Assembly (NCBI RefSeq): GCF_019428685.1
Contig: NZ_CP080095.1
Location: forward strand, 4,216,001-4,280,000
Direction: 5' to 3'
Length of the DNA stretch: 64,000 bases
Source of the DNA: Paraburkholderia edwinii
Lineage (GTDB): Bacteria; Pseudomonadota; Gammaproteobacteria; Burkholderiales; Burkholderiaceae
Shown: one piece after another, positions 9,711-18,393 of the stretch
How the letters are laid out: each line of letters begins with the position of its first letter
Position numbering within the stretch: position 1 is the stretch's first letter
Program-made: the position numbers and the translations under genes
Notes under the pieces: generated by a model
Database searches by the model: none
Seen by the model: the letters and a program-made list of their open reading frames with translations, nothing else
Told to the model about the DNA's origin: nothing

Positions 9711-9732
9711 GCGACGTGCGGTGTCGCGCAAT

Positions 9733-10692
9733 TCACCGACTGCGTCGCGCGAATGCCACCCCGTAAACCGCGGTTCTGATGAGCGGCATTCTGTCGTCCG
9801 AAAGCTCGATTCCATCGATGAGGTTGGTCGGCAGGAACAGCAAATCTTTTTGCACTTCGCGGCTGTTGGAGAGGGTCTCGTGAAGCGTCAACGTGCCCAG
9901 GTCCACCACCTCGCGATCGTTGGGCCAAAGCTGACTTGGATCTTTGGTCTGATCGCCGCCTTCGGCAAGTTGGGCCGTGAGATGGAAGACGGCCGGCTTC
10001 TTCGCGAGGCGCTGCGGCAGATCGTCGATCAGAAAATCGGGAGATTGCTTGGCGGCCTCGTCGGCGGTCAGATACACGACCTGCTCTGGGGCCATGATGT
10101 ACCGCACCGCCTGCCTGCGCCCAGCCTTGTCGACGAAGATAAAGGCGTTGAGGCCAAGGTACTCCTCGTGCGCAAAACTGTCAGGCGTACCCGCGGTATC
10201 GAAGGATGCGGAGACCGTCGGGTGGCGGGCCGCGAATTCATCGAAACGGGTCGGCTTGGGCGCGCCTTCGGGACTCTCGCTAATGGCCATCAGCAAGTCG
10301 CGAAATCCCTCTCCGGTCGCCATGGGGAAGGTCTTGACCGCGAGCATCACGATGTCGACTTCGGCCCCACCGGGCATATGGAACTTGACGGCCATGCCTT
10401 TGATATTACCAGGCGCGCCGTCCGGAATCGCCGGAATGCCGCCGTCGTTCGAACAGCGCACGGTGACGGGAATGCTGCTGCCGTCGAACAGCGCGGCGCG
10501 GCTCAATGCCGCCGCTGCGGGCGTGGCGACGAAGTTGCCTTTTGCGACGATGCCTTTTGCGTGGTTAACCCGGAAGCCCGGATGGGTTCCGTAGATCTTG
10601 TAGAAGATGTCGACGATCTGGGTTGCGAGGGCGGTGTAATCGTCGTCGGGTGCGGCCGGGGTTGGCTGGCTTTCCGCGGGGGCTTGGCTCAT
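9733..10692 (-). CDS. Catalase-like heme protein (small, SrpA-type)
   Basis: This 319-residue protein belongs to the short catalase-related heme protein group (SrpA-type minicatalases). RVNHAKGIVAKGNF matches the distal histidine region of catalases, NIKGMAVKFHMPGG matches the conserved substrate-channel segment, and the C-terminal RTAVYGVAFARR holds the R-x-x-x-Y thought to supply the proximal heme tyrosine. There is no N-terminal signal peptide. The ATG at 10692 is preferred to the upstream one at 10734 because GGAGG lies six bases before it. It probably works as a cytoplasmic peroxidase or peroxygenase rather than a fast catalase. The gene ends against a phospholipase remnant. Confidence 0.8.
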   Translation of the reverse strand: MSQAPAESQPTPAAPDDDYTALATQIVDIFYKIYGTHPGFRVNHAKGIVAKGNFVATPAAAALSRAALFDGSSIPVTVRCSNDGGIPAIPDGAPGNIKGMAVKFHMPGGAEVDIVMLAVKTFPMATGEGFRDLLMAISESPEGAPKPTRFDEFAARHPTVSASFDTAGTPDSFAHEEYLGLNAFIFVDKAGRRQAVRYIMAPEQVVYLTADEAAKQSPDFLIDDLPQRLAKKPAVFHLTAQLAEGGDQTKDPSQLWPNDREVVDLGTLTLHETLSNSREVQKDLLFLPTNLIDGIELSDDRMPLIRTAVYGVAFARRSR

Positions 10693-10753
10693 GGGGAACC
10701 TCCGGCTTGATCGTCGGGTGGGGGCTGCTGCCAAACGAAATCGGGCGTGCTAA

Positions 10754-11521
10754 TCAAGTATGCACGGGGGCGTCGGTGTGCGATTGTCTGGAAACAAAGG
10801 TTTGTTCGAGCAGCCCGTGAATCTGTTCGGTTACAAGTTCGGCCCAGCGTCGATACTGTGAGCGCCCCGGGTGGAATCCGTCCTCCGCCATGTCTTCGGG
10901 GTGCGCGGCCCACTCGAGGGAGACGTAGCGCGCCGTCGGATCTCGTTCTATCCAATTCCGCAATGCCCGGTCTAATCGGATCGCGCAGCGGCCCAGATAC
11001 CAGCGCAACGGATGAGGCGCAGCGGGGAGGATTCGCAGCGGCGGAAGCCCGGTCGCAACCAGGCCGACGGCGCCCGTTTGCTTGCGGAGTGTGTCTGCGA
11101 GCAGAACGTAATCGCGCAAGAATTGAGTTGGGTTGCGCTGCGACGTGACGTCATTCGTGCCGAGGGCTGTGATCAGGTAGTCGACCGGACAGAGTTTTCT
11201 ATGCGTCAGTAGCTCTAGCGCCTCGCTTGTATTGACGCCGGATTTGGCGATCAATTGCCACGCGACGGACCTTCCCGTTCTCATCGCCAGGAGCTTCGCT
11301 ACAGGCTGCGCCAACGCTTCAGCCTGGCTGCTCACTCCGACACCCGCGGCCGAGGAGTCGCCGACCACCAGGATGCGCAATGGCGCTGCCTCGGAATCGT
11401 ATCCGCCCTCAACGCCGCTGCGAGGGCCAGTCGCTTCTGGCAAGCGCAATGCCGTTCGCCGTAGCCAGCGCGCCTGCACCAGCAAAATTGGGCCAAGTGC
11501 GATCTTATAAATTTTCAACAT
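10754..11521 (-). CDS. SGNH/GDSL-family esterase or lipase
   Basis: This 255-residue protein has the four SGNH hydrolase blocks. VVGDSSAAGVGVS is block I with the nucleophile serine, SGVNTS is block II, ALGTNDV is block III, and DGFHPGRSQY is block V with the catalytic Asp and His. The N-terminal hydrophobic stretch (YKIALGPILLVQARWL) could be an uncleaved anchor. The substrate is unknown; family members cleave esters of lipids, sugars or peptidoglycan. It lies 80 nt downstream of the type VI cassette on the same strand and could be read through from it, but may be independent. No strong ribosome site precedes the ATG. Confidence 0.78.
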   Translation of the reverse strand: MLKIYKIALGPILLVQARWLRRTALRLPEATGPRSGVEGGYDSEAAPLRILVVGDSSAAGVGVSSQAEALAQPVAKLLAMRTGRSVAWQLIAKSGVNTSEALELLTHRKLCPVDYLITALGTNDVTSQRNPTQFLRDYVLLADTLRKQTGAVGLVATGLPPLRILPAAPHPLRWYLGRCAIRLDRALRNWIERDPTARYVSLEWAAHPEDMAEDGFHPGRSQYRRWAELVTEQIHGLLEQTFVSRQSHTDAPVHT

Positions 11522-11601
11522 TGGTCATCATCGAGACGGAAAGTGAGCACGTCCTGCATAGCGGAATGGAAAGACGATAAGCAAATGGCGAGCGAGTTAG
11601 C

Positions 11602-12261
11602 TCACCGCATCGCATCATAGAACTGACTATGCGCCTCAGGAAGCGGCACAAAATGCCATCGTTCCGCTTCCGGATCGAATAGCGCCACCTGCATGCACTG
11701 ATCAAGCTTGCCTCCGGTGGTCTTGATCGACTTCAATGCGATATCAGCCGCGCGGTGAATTCGCTCCGGCTGCCAGTCATGCAGAAGGGCATATGTTTCT
11801 CGCCATGCAAACAGGCCTGCCGCCTGATAAAGGCGATCGAGTTCACCGAGCACGATGTCGTCGAACGCCAATATCAGAGGGGGTTCCATTACGTGATACA
11901 TCGCGCGACGATAAGTGGCAAACGTGCCCCTTGGATGCTGCAACAACTTCCCACCTATGGCCGGCCACGCCAGATGCACTTTGGCTAGCATGCCCCTCCC
12001 GTCCGGATCTCGAAACGTTTCCGGCGGCAGCTGGGAGGCCGGTACCGCCCAGCATTTATGCTTGGCGCGGTAAGACTGTTTGGCATCGATCACCGCGTCT
12101 ACGGGAGACAAGTGGCAAACGATCGCGCGTCCGAATTCCGTTGCGTCGGTCCAAATACACACGCCACCGTCGTCATCGTTAAACGCAATGACATAGGCCG
12201 GCAAAATTTCGTAGAGGCGGCCGCTCCGCGAGCGGTAACTTTTCGTTTTCGGTTCCATCAT
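11602..12261 (-). CDS. Unknown protein coupled to a type VI effector gene
   Basis: This 219-residue protein has no family that I recognise. It is soluble, with no signal peptide or membrane segment, and contains tryptophan-rich stretches such as VCIWTDATEFGRAIV and LFAWRETYALLHDWQPERIH. The start ATG at 12261 overlaps the TGA of the upstream DUF2235 effector gene (ATGATGA arrangement), which points to translational coupling and a shared job. A TTG at 12327 could give a longer form with the in-frame sequence YIELVANSHVSIDLVF. Genes in this place usually encode immunity or accessory proteins, but that is inference. It is the last gene of the cassette. Confidence 0.6.
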   Translation of the reverse strand: MMEPKTKSYRSRSGRLYEILPAYVIAFNDDDGGVCIWTDATEFGRAIVCHLSPVDAVIDAKQSYRAKHKCWAVPASQLPPETFRDPDGRGMLAKVHLAWPAIGGKLLQHPRGTFATYRRAMYHVMEPPLILAFDDIVLGELDRLYQAAGLFAWRETYALLHDWQPERIHRAADIALKSIKTTGGKLDQCMQVALFDPEAERWHFVPLPEAHSQFYDAMR

Positions 12262-13748
12262 GATGAAGACAAGGTCAATTGAGACGTGCGAGTTGGCGAC
12301 GAGTTCGATATACCCGCAGTAGCGCAAGGCGGCTCGCTTATGTGGCGAGGCCTTAGATAGCCACTACTGTCTATGTTCAGAAAGCCGGCTCGGGAATCGT
12401 GCACGTACAAGTCGAAGAAACGAACCAGAAAGCGCGACAGCGTTGGGGGGTTTAGCCATGCTTCCCAATAGGCCTGCTCTGCTGCTGAGAGCGGTCGGTT
12501 TGCCGCGCTATTGCCGCCTGCGGTGGCGATTGTTCGGTCATACTCCGGCCGATCGGAGTTCCACAACTGCGTCAGATACGATCGCCAGTTGAGGGTGTCG
12601 GCGTCCACCTTCATACGCTCGTGAAACTGCTGGATGCGCTTCAGCTGCGCGTTGACTTCCGGGTTCGTTGAACAAGCATCTTTATAGAGCTCACATGGGT
12701 TGCGGCCGAAGCGGGCCTTCAGCCACCCGTAGTAGAGGCGCATGTGGGCGAATAGCTGATTCTCTAGTGTGCCGGTTTCTTTTACTGTTGCCATGTATTC
12801 GTTAAACAGCACTTTTACGGTCTCGTCGTATTCGAACAAGTCGTTGATCTTTGCGTCCGCGATTTTCGGGGCGATAAACGGCACGCCGCTGATTGCGGCT
12901 TCGAGACGCATACGATTCAATGCGATGCGCGCGAGCATATCGGAGCGCCCCTGCTCTTCAGGTTGATATCCACCGCCGACGTCAGAATGGACACCGGGCA
13001 GCACGATCTCCTCGCAGCATGCGCTATCGTTTCCCACGGATGTGAGTGGGAAGCAGGCACGCAACTCGTGCCCGGCGACCAGGTGCACGCACCGCTCTAC
13101 TTGCTCAGGAATACGCAGGCGCAAGTCGGAAAGGTTATGAGCGGGCAAGCCGATCGATTCGACCGTGTCGAATAAGCCGAGGAAGCGAATGTGTAATGGC
13201 GCGGATTCGCCGTCGAGCGCTGTGTCGCACGGCCAGTGAGGGACGCCCTCTTTCATCGTGCATCGATCGAGCAAGCGGTTCACGAACGCGCGTGCTAGTG
13301 TCGCACCGCGCGAGAAGCCGAAGACGGCGATGTCGATGCGGGTTACTTTGTGGTTCAGCAGAAGGCCTTCTTCAAAATCAGTCACAGCCTTTGCTAAGCG
13401 CACGTCACAGCCAAGTCCAGCGCTCGCTCCGAGTACCTCGCTGTCGCGCACCTGTTCCCACCAGCTCGGGTTACTTGCATTGAGTTGGGTCCCCACGCCC
13501 GGATAGTAGAAGCTGTTGATAAGCGTGCCCTCATTCGGTACATGTCCCAAGTACAAGCGCGCTATATTCGACAGCTTCTGCTTTGGTTCATCCTCTTTTT
13601 GACTATTGCCCGTTCCATCGAAAAAGAAGGTAACCCAAGGCTTTTGTTCGCAGGTTGTGCAAGTCTGCAATTCTTCCGCATGAAGCTGTGTCGCCGTCTT
13701 CATCGACGCCAAGAAGGACATCGGTCTATCGGTTAGCCAGTCTTGCAT
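12258..13748 (-). CDS. DUF2235 (Tle1-like) type VI lipase effector, copy b
   Basis: This 496-residue protein has the DUF2235 alpha/beta hydrolase fold of Tle1-type antibacterial phospholipases. FFFDGTGN (41-48) starts the domain; GFSRG (144-148) holds the nucleophile Ser146; LFDTVES gives Asp194; LPGVHSDVGGGY gives His254. A type VI system would deliver it into a rival's periplasm to attack membrane lipids. A DUF3304-type lipoprotein gene lies 2 nt upstream and is its probable immunity gene. The protein is nearly the same as the copy at 18394-19830 from residue about 135 on, but differs in residues 48-130 and at the C-terminus, which here has an unrelated 20-residue tail overlapping the next gene. 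Confidence 0.85.
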   Translation of the reverse strand: MQDWLTDRPMSFLASMKTATQLHAEELQTCTTCEQKPWVTFFFDGTGNSQKEDEPKQKLSNIARLYLGHVPNEGTLINSFYYPGVGTQLNASNPSWWEQVRDSEVLGASAGLGCDVRLAKAVTDFEEGLLLNHKVTRIDIAVFGFSRGATLARAFVNRLLDRCTMKEGVPHWPCDTALDGESAPLHIRFLGLFDTVESIGLPAHNLSDLRLRIPEQVERCVHLVAGHELRACFPLTSVGNDSACCEEIVLPGVHSDVGGGYQPEEQGRSDMLARIALNRMRLEAAISGVPFIAPKIADAKINDLFEYDETVKVLFNEYMATVKETGTLENQLFAHMRLYYGWLKARFGRNPCELYKDACSTNPEVNAQLKRIQQFHERMKVDADTLNWRSYLTQLWNSDRPEYDRTIATAGGNSAANRPLSAAEQAYWEAWLNPPTLSRFLVRFFDLYVHDSRAGFLNIDSSGYLRPRHISEPPCATAGISNSSPTRTSQLTLSSS

Positions 13749-13750
13749 CC

Positions 13751-14263
13751 TTAGTCTCCCATTTGACGCATAACACGGCGCCCGTAGATCAATTGATCAA
13801 GCCGCGAACTTGGCCGTCCGCCTAGCCCTATCAAGCTCCACATGAGTTCAGCCTCAACCTCATGTTCCGGAAAGAAGCGAACGACCAAGCGGTTCACTGC
13901 CTTCGGATCGCTTGATGTCTCCCCCCTCACAACGACCGCCTTGCGAAATGTCTTCCAGTTCGCCTCAGCTTCGTGGCGACCGCCGACTCGCCATTCGATG
14001 ATCATTGTTTGGCCAGCCCCTGGAATTGGCGCGCAACACTCATTTTTACTGAGCCCCCCTTTCGAGAATTCTTGAACCTGGACACCCCCCATTCCTGTGG
14101 GATCACCGGAGGCGGTCAGAACGGAGAAATCCGGAACATAGTCTTCGCTGTAGTTCACGGCAGACACCCGGGCATCTACATACCCATGCGATCGCACAGA
14201 CGCACATCCTGACAGCAGCCCCACAATTCCCAAGCAAAACACCAAGCAAACAATCCGTTTCAT
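13751..14263 (-). CDS. DUF3304-type lipoprotein, probable effector immunity protein 1
   Basis: This 170-residue lipoprotein has the signal MKRIVCLVFCLGIVGLLSGC with Cys20 as the lipid attachment site. The mature domain (about 30-165) resembles DUF3304 proteins often found beside Tle1-type effectors: APIPGAGQTMIIEWRVGG, then VVVRGETSSDP, and a C-terminal YGRRVMRQMGD. A periplasm-facing lipoprotein is where an immunity protein against a lipase effector is needed. The stop lies 2 nt before the start of effector copy b. It is most like the copy at 20919-21431, including its upstream flank (ATTCACCACGTCC), so the two arose by duplication. Confidence 0.78.
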   Translation of the reverse strand: MKRIVCLVFCLGIVGLLSGCASVRSHGYVDARVSAVNYSEDYVPDFSVLTASGDPTGMGGVQVQEFSKGGLSKNECCAPIPGAGQTMIIEWRVGGRHEAEANWKTFRKAVVVRGETSSDPKAVNRLVVRFFPEHEVEAELMWSLIGLGGRPSSRLDQLIYGRRVMRQMGD

Positions 14264-14313
14264 TCACCACGTCCTTACGATTCAAAGAAATTTCCCGCAT
14301 CCCTTCACGGCTG

Positions 14314-15657
14314 CTACCACCGCCGCCACATCGGCTCTGGATCAGGCGGCTCGGCATGCATACTGATAGACACGCCGCCGCCGTAAAGAAACGTCACGAT
14401 CGCCAAGCCTTCCCCTTCTGCACGCGGCAGCTCCCCTCGTACGACCGTGTCGTACGAGCATTCCCCGTATTGCACCCACCTCACCGTGACCTGTCTCCCC
14501 GGCACCGGTACATACGCAGACGCGATCTCCCTTCCGCGTTCGTGGCCAATACCGCTTTCTTCGATGCCACCAAGCGAAGCATGTGTGACGGTGCCCCGGC
14601 TGTCTCTCGTCGTGAGTTGCACGTTACGTTTGCCGTTACCCGCATCGTTGACTAGCCAAACTCGTACCGATACCTTTCCGAGCTGGCGCACTTCCTGTTG
14701 ATACGCAAGCGTCGCCGCCTCGGTCGCGCGCTGCTTCGCCGTCACCGCGACTTCCGTCCAGACGTCTTCACCCACTGCCGCATACGCATCGGTAAGCGTC
14801 GTCTTTTTCGCGGCAAATCCGCCAAGTACCGCCTGCAACGCGGGATGATCGTCATAGCGTTCGCCGTAAAGAAGGCCATAGGCCGCGTACGTACACAGAT
14901 CAATCTTTCGACTGATGCCATACGCAAGCGCACGCTCAACATGCGGTGAAACCTGCTTCAATTGCTTGTTCGCATGGAACAGGTGATTAAGCAGTTCTGG
15001 GCGCACTCGCCTCATCCATGCGTGAACTTGCATCGGTGACCCAACCCGCTGAAGCTCGCTGACCACATGTTCCGGTATCGGCAACGCATCCAATGCCTTA
15101 GGGATCGGCGAATTGTCTCCGGCCAGTTCGATCATTTCCTCGCGATGATTGATGCACCACCACGCCAGACATGGACCGAACATGTAGGCTCGCGCTTCGT
15201 CCGGAAGCGAACGATGGAGAGCCTCGAGATACGCAGGCTGGTAAAAGAAGAACCAAACGTCATCGCCGTCCGGCCCCAACCGCGCCTGCAGCAACGTTTG
15301 AAGATGCGCGACAAGCGGTTCGATATCGTGCGTAGACCACAACCACGAAGTAAACCTGCAATCGCGCTCGGTTAGTCCCAGCAACGACCGCTGCACCTTC
15401 AGCGACTCGACACAATCGGGTTTCGGACACGCAATCAGGAACGGACCGTTCTCCGAAAGGTCCTCCAGACCAGTGTCGCCGTACAAAGAGAAGCGCGGCA
15501 GGTCATTGATACCCTCGAGCAAACTACGCTTCCAGCTCGGCGGCATCGCTGCAAAGTCAACCAGCGCATATAGCCGCATCGTGGGATGCGTAGATTCGAA
15601 CGCGGCATATTGCTCGCGAATGCGATCGAGCAATGGCTCGTCAAAACGAAATGTCAT
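14314..15657 (-). CDS. DUF4123 type VI effector adaptor
   Basis: This 447-residue protein starts with a DUF4123 domain (about 28-150: LYALVDFAAMPPSW through FTSWLWSTHDIEPLV), the adaptor or chaperone module that loads effectors onto VgrG. It lies 24 nt downstream of vgrG and 50 nt upstream of an immunity gene, the usual order. The middle part is helical. The last 110 residues (about 330-440) form a separate beta-rich region with VPVPGRQVTVRW and DTVVRGELP, which resembles the core of the neighbouring DUF3304 lipoproteins (IPGAGQTMIIEW, VVVRGET). That extra domain is unusual and may bind the effector. The adaptor role is known for the family; the domain comparison is by eye. Confidence 0.82.
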   Translation of the reverse strand: MTFRFDEPLLDRIREQYAAFESTHPTMRLYALVDFAAMPPSWKRSLLEGINDLPRFSLYGDTGLEDLSENGPFLIACPKPDCVESLKVQRSLLGLTERDCRFTSWLWSTHDIEPLVAHLQTLLQARLGPDGDDVWFFFYQPAYLEALHRSLPDEARAYMFGPCLAWWCINHREEMIELAGDNSPIPKALDALPIPEHVVSELQRVGSPMQVHAWMRRVRPELLNHLFHANKQLKQVSPHVERALAYGISRKIDLCTYAAYGLLYGERYDDHPALQAVLGGFAAKKTTLTDAYAAVGEDVWTEVAVTAKQRATEAATLAYQQEVRQLGKVSVRVWLVNDAGNGKRNVQLTTRDSRGTVTHASLGGIEESGIGHERGREIASAYVPVPGRQVTVRWVQYGECSYDTVVRGELPRAEGEGLAIVTFLYGGGVSISMHAEPPDPEPMWRRW

Positions 15658-15681
15658 GGGTGTGGAAAAGAGAATGCAGTG

Positions 15682-18027
15682 TCAGATACGCGCGAAAGGG
15701 ACGCTAGCGTGGCTCGCATGACGCGCGCACTCGATCCCGATCGGTTGAGGAAGCACAGGCAAATCCGAAGGCATGGTCCGTGGTCCCTCGCCGTGCAGGC
15801 CACTAGCCCGCCAGGTACGATTGCCCTTCGTTCCGTCCTCGATACCGGAGGACGTAATGCAGATATAAGAGCCCCCGCATTTCAGGATTAGCTTCTCCTT
15901 CGCCTCGATCACAACGCTCCCGTTGGAACTGGTGATGGTCGTATTCTTGTTCGATGCGATCCTGATCTCGTCGCTGTGCGCCTGAATATCGATGTTGCCG
16001 CGCGACGCAAAGAGCTTGATGCCAAGCCGATGAACGAACATCGACAACATGCCCCCCGCGGCAACGACTACATTCTTCATCGCGCTCACGTTAAATGCGG
16101 ATGACGTCGCAGCGCTGATGTCGTTACCCGCAGCAACGAGCACTCGGTTAGGCGTGGACAAACCAATTCCGTCCGGTGCCGACAAGGCAATCACCGCTTT
16201 CTTAAGGCCCGCCAATTCCTCTTTAAGCCATCGGTTTTCCCCCTTTACGTCAACGTTTTCCGCTTGCGCGGCGCGTGCGACGTCAGCCAGTTCCTGTGCC
16301 TGCGCAAGGGTGGCGCGAAAGTGGTCGAGTGCGGCCTCCATGTCCGTCTGTTCGCCGACAGCACGCGCCTGCATATACGCTGACAAAAGCATGCCGCCGC
16401 CAGCCCGGACGCAGCCTTTAAGATCGGTGCGCAGTTCGAATCCGTTGCCGCGAAACTTGCGGTCGCGATTCACCGTATAGCCGAGGTTGAGTTGCGTTTT
16501 GCCTTGCTCGGTGGCGACCTTGATGTGTTCCTCGCCGGGCCAGTCTTCGAACTCGAACGTGTTGTTCGATCGCGTGCGTAGCGTGCTGCGGCTGTTCCAG
16601 CGCCGCGTCGATACGATCGGGTCCGGGTCGCGCGAATTGTGAAGCACCTGGCTGATGTACGGCATATCCGGATTGCCGTGATGGAAGGCAACCGTGACCT
16701 CGGCACCTTCTACCAGACCAAAGTGGAAGCCGGTTTCATCGGCGCCGGCAAACGGCTTGGCAAGCCGCATCGGGCAGCTATTCAAACCGGGACGACGTTC
16801 GTCGCGATCGAGGTGAAGACTAACGATGTACTCACCGTTCTCGTCGACGTAAGGCTCCTTGTAATCGCCCGGCGACGCGATATAGCCGGTGATCGAGCCG
16901 TGAATCCTGGGCCATGTGTGCTCCATCAACGGGAGACGGTAGAGCCGATCGCAGGGAATCGCGGTGAAGGCCACATGGTACGAACTGCTGCGCGAGGCAC
17001 TGCACTTCACGCTGACAGCCAGAAGACCATACTTCGCGTCGGGCAAATCGCGATTGGACAGCTTGACGACGCTCGCCGGCGTCAGATCCAGCATATCGCC
17101 CGTGCCTTCGTATAGAACCTGGCCGGCTAGCGCGGCCTCGCGCCTAAGGAGCGCTTCCTGTTCCGCTTCTGCTTTGCTCAAGCGAGCCGTGCCCCATGTA
17201 TACGTTTCGCCGTAGGTGGTGCGGTCGTCGTGAATCAGGTTGGTGCTTTCAACCGGGATAGGCGCGTTGCGATAGTCGTATGCACGCACCGCGTAACTGG
17301 CGGGGATCGTTTTCGCGTGCATTTTGAGCGTGTGGACGGACTCGGCACCGTTGCTGTTCAGACCGCTGTATTCCTTGTGCAGTACGGTCAGGTTCGGTAC
17401 GCGCCGGTAGTGCGTCAGGTCGTCGCCAAAGCGCACGGTTTCGCAGTGCTTGCCCTCCTCGCATACGAACCAGATTCCGCTGCGGCGGCATAGGCGCGTG
17501 ATGAAGGTCAGATCGTCTTCTTCCCATTGCATGACGAACGCACGCTTTCGATATTCGCGGTACAGATTGAATTCGAAACGTCCGAGGATCATGTCGAACT
17601 GATGTTCACGCAGAATTTTCTCGATGATTTCCGGAAAGCTCGCATCGAGAAAAAATCGACTTTTCGGGGCGTTGCGTAGCAGCGCGAGACGCGACTCCAA
17701 TACCACCTCGTAGGTGCTTTGGTCGCGACTACTTTGCTGTTGAGTGAAGCCGGTAATCACGCCTTGCACGCGTCGCTCCGGTTCGGGCTCTCGCGTGTGG
17801 GACGGGTCGTGACGCGGTTGAATGACCAGTGATGCCGGCTTGTTGAGATATTCGCTGCGTGAAAGATCGTGGCTCGTGTGGGTAAAGCGGATTACATAGC
17901 GGGTCGGCTGTCCGATTGCGCGCTCGCCGTCGAAGCTAAAGATGTCGGCTTGGTCGGCACTGCGGGCTTGCGGTACGTCGAGGCGGTATTGGCGGTGCGG
18001 GTGTGTCGTTGCGTTGGCGCTGGTCAT
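15682..18027 (-). CDS. vgrG: Type VI secretion spike protein VgrG (TssI)
   Basis: This 781-residue VgrG has the full domain series: gp27-like base (about 25-370, with FVMQWEEDDLTFITRLCRRS), an OB-fold gp5 domain (about 375-460, GSITGYIASPGDYKEP to FHHGNPDMPYIS), the needle neck, and a C-terminal DUF2345 domain (about 610-760, ending GGSYICITSSGIEDGT). The last 40 residues after DUF2345 are short and cysteine-bearing with no recognisable toxin, so this is not an evolved VgrG. It is transcribed after a PAAR gene (gap 6 nt) and before the DUF4123 adaptor. No tube, sheath or baseplate genes are in the window, so the cassette depends on a type VI machine encoded elsewhere. Confidence 0.95.
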   Translation of the reverse strand: MTSANATTHPHRQYRLDVPQARSADQADIFSFDGERAIGQPTRYVIRFTHTSHDLSRSEYLNKPASLVIQPRHDPSHTREPEPERRVQGVITGFTQQQSSRDQSTYEVVLESRLALLRNAPKSRFFLDASFPEIIEKILREHQFDMILGRFEFNLYREYRKRAFVMQWEEDDLTFITRLCRRSGIWFVCEEGKHCETVRFGDDLTHYRRVPNLTVLHKEYSGLNSNGAESVHTLKMHAKTIPASYAVRAYDYRNAPIPVESTNLIHDDRTTYGETYTWGTARLSKAEAEQEALLRREAALAGQVLYEGTGDMLDLTPASVVKLSNRDLPDAKYGLLAVSVKCSASRSSSYHVAFTAIPCDRLYRLPLMEHTWPRIHGSITGYIASPGDYKEPYVDENGEYIVSLHLDRDERRPGLNSCPMRLAKPFAGADETGFHFGLVEGAEVTVAFHHGNPDMPYISQVLHNSRDPDPIVSTRRWNSRSTLRTRSNNTFEFEDWPGEEHIKVATEQGKTQLNLGYTVNRDRKFRGNGFELRTDLKGCVRAGGGMLLSAYMQARAVGEQTDMEAALDHFRATLAQAQELADVARAAQAENVDVKGENRWLKEELAGLKKAVIALSAPDGIGLSTPNRVLVAAGNDISAATSSAFNVSAMKNVVVAAGGMLSMFVHRLGIKLFASRGNIDIQAHSDEIRIASNKNTTITSSNGSVVIEAKEKLILKCGGSYICITSSGIEDGTKGNRTWRASGLHGEGPRTMPSDLPVLPQPIGIECARHASHASVPFARI

Positions 18028-18033
18028 TTTCGT

Positions 18034-18378
18034 TTAAAGCTCAGGTGTTAGCTTGTCGATAAACCTCAACCCGGGGGCGTAGCGAGCGACGACTCGCGGG
18101 TTTTCGTGACACCCGCAAGCCACGTAATCGCCGCTGATCGCCTGCTTCAAACCGCCTAATGCCTGGTTGGTGGGACGCATGTCCATCGACATGCCCGAGC
18201 CACCGACGATCACGCCCATCGACTTGCATTGCGCGCACCACGCGCTGTGCCCGACGTATGCGATATTTCGCTTCTTCCCCTGATCGTCTTCGACTGTGTC
18301 TTGATGCGGTGGCACCATCACGTAACCACCGCTCGTTAGCGGATCGCCGTCTACGATGGCGTAAAAGATTCGCGTCAT
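18034..18378 (-). CDS. PAAR-domain spike tip protein 1
   Basis: This 114-residue protein is a PAAR-repeat tip for VgrG. GDPLTSGGYVMV opens the domain, with VGHSAWCAQCKSMGVIVGG and GDYVACGC giving the histidine and cysteine residues that bind the stabilising metal at the cone tip. No toxin extension is present, so it carries separately encoded cargo. It lies between effector copy a (gap 15 nt) and vgrG (gap 6 nt), on the same strand. Confidence 0.82.
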   Translation of the reverse strand: MTRIFYAIVDGDPLTSGGYVMVPPHQDTVEDDQGKKRNIAYVGHSAWCAQCKSMGVIVGGSGMSMDMRPTNQALGGLKQAISGDYVACGCHENPRVVARYAPGLRFIDKLTPEL

Positions 18379-18393
18379 GTTTGGTGCTCCGGC

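Noticed and set aside
15682..15800. Toxin extension on VgrG
   Set aside because: Only about 40 residues follow the DUF2345 domain, too short for a known effector domain.
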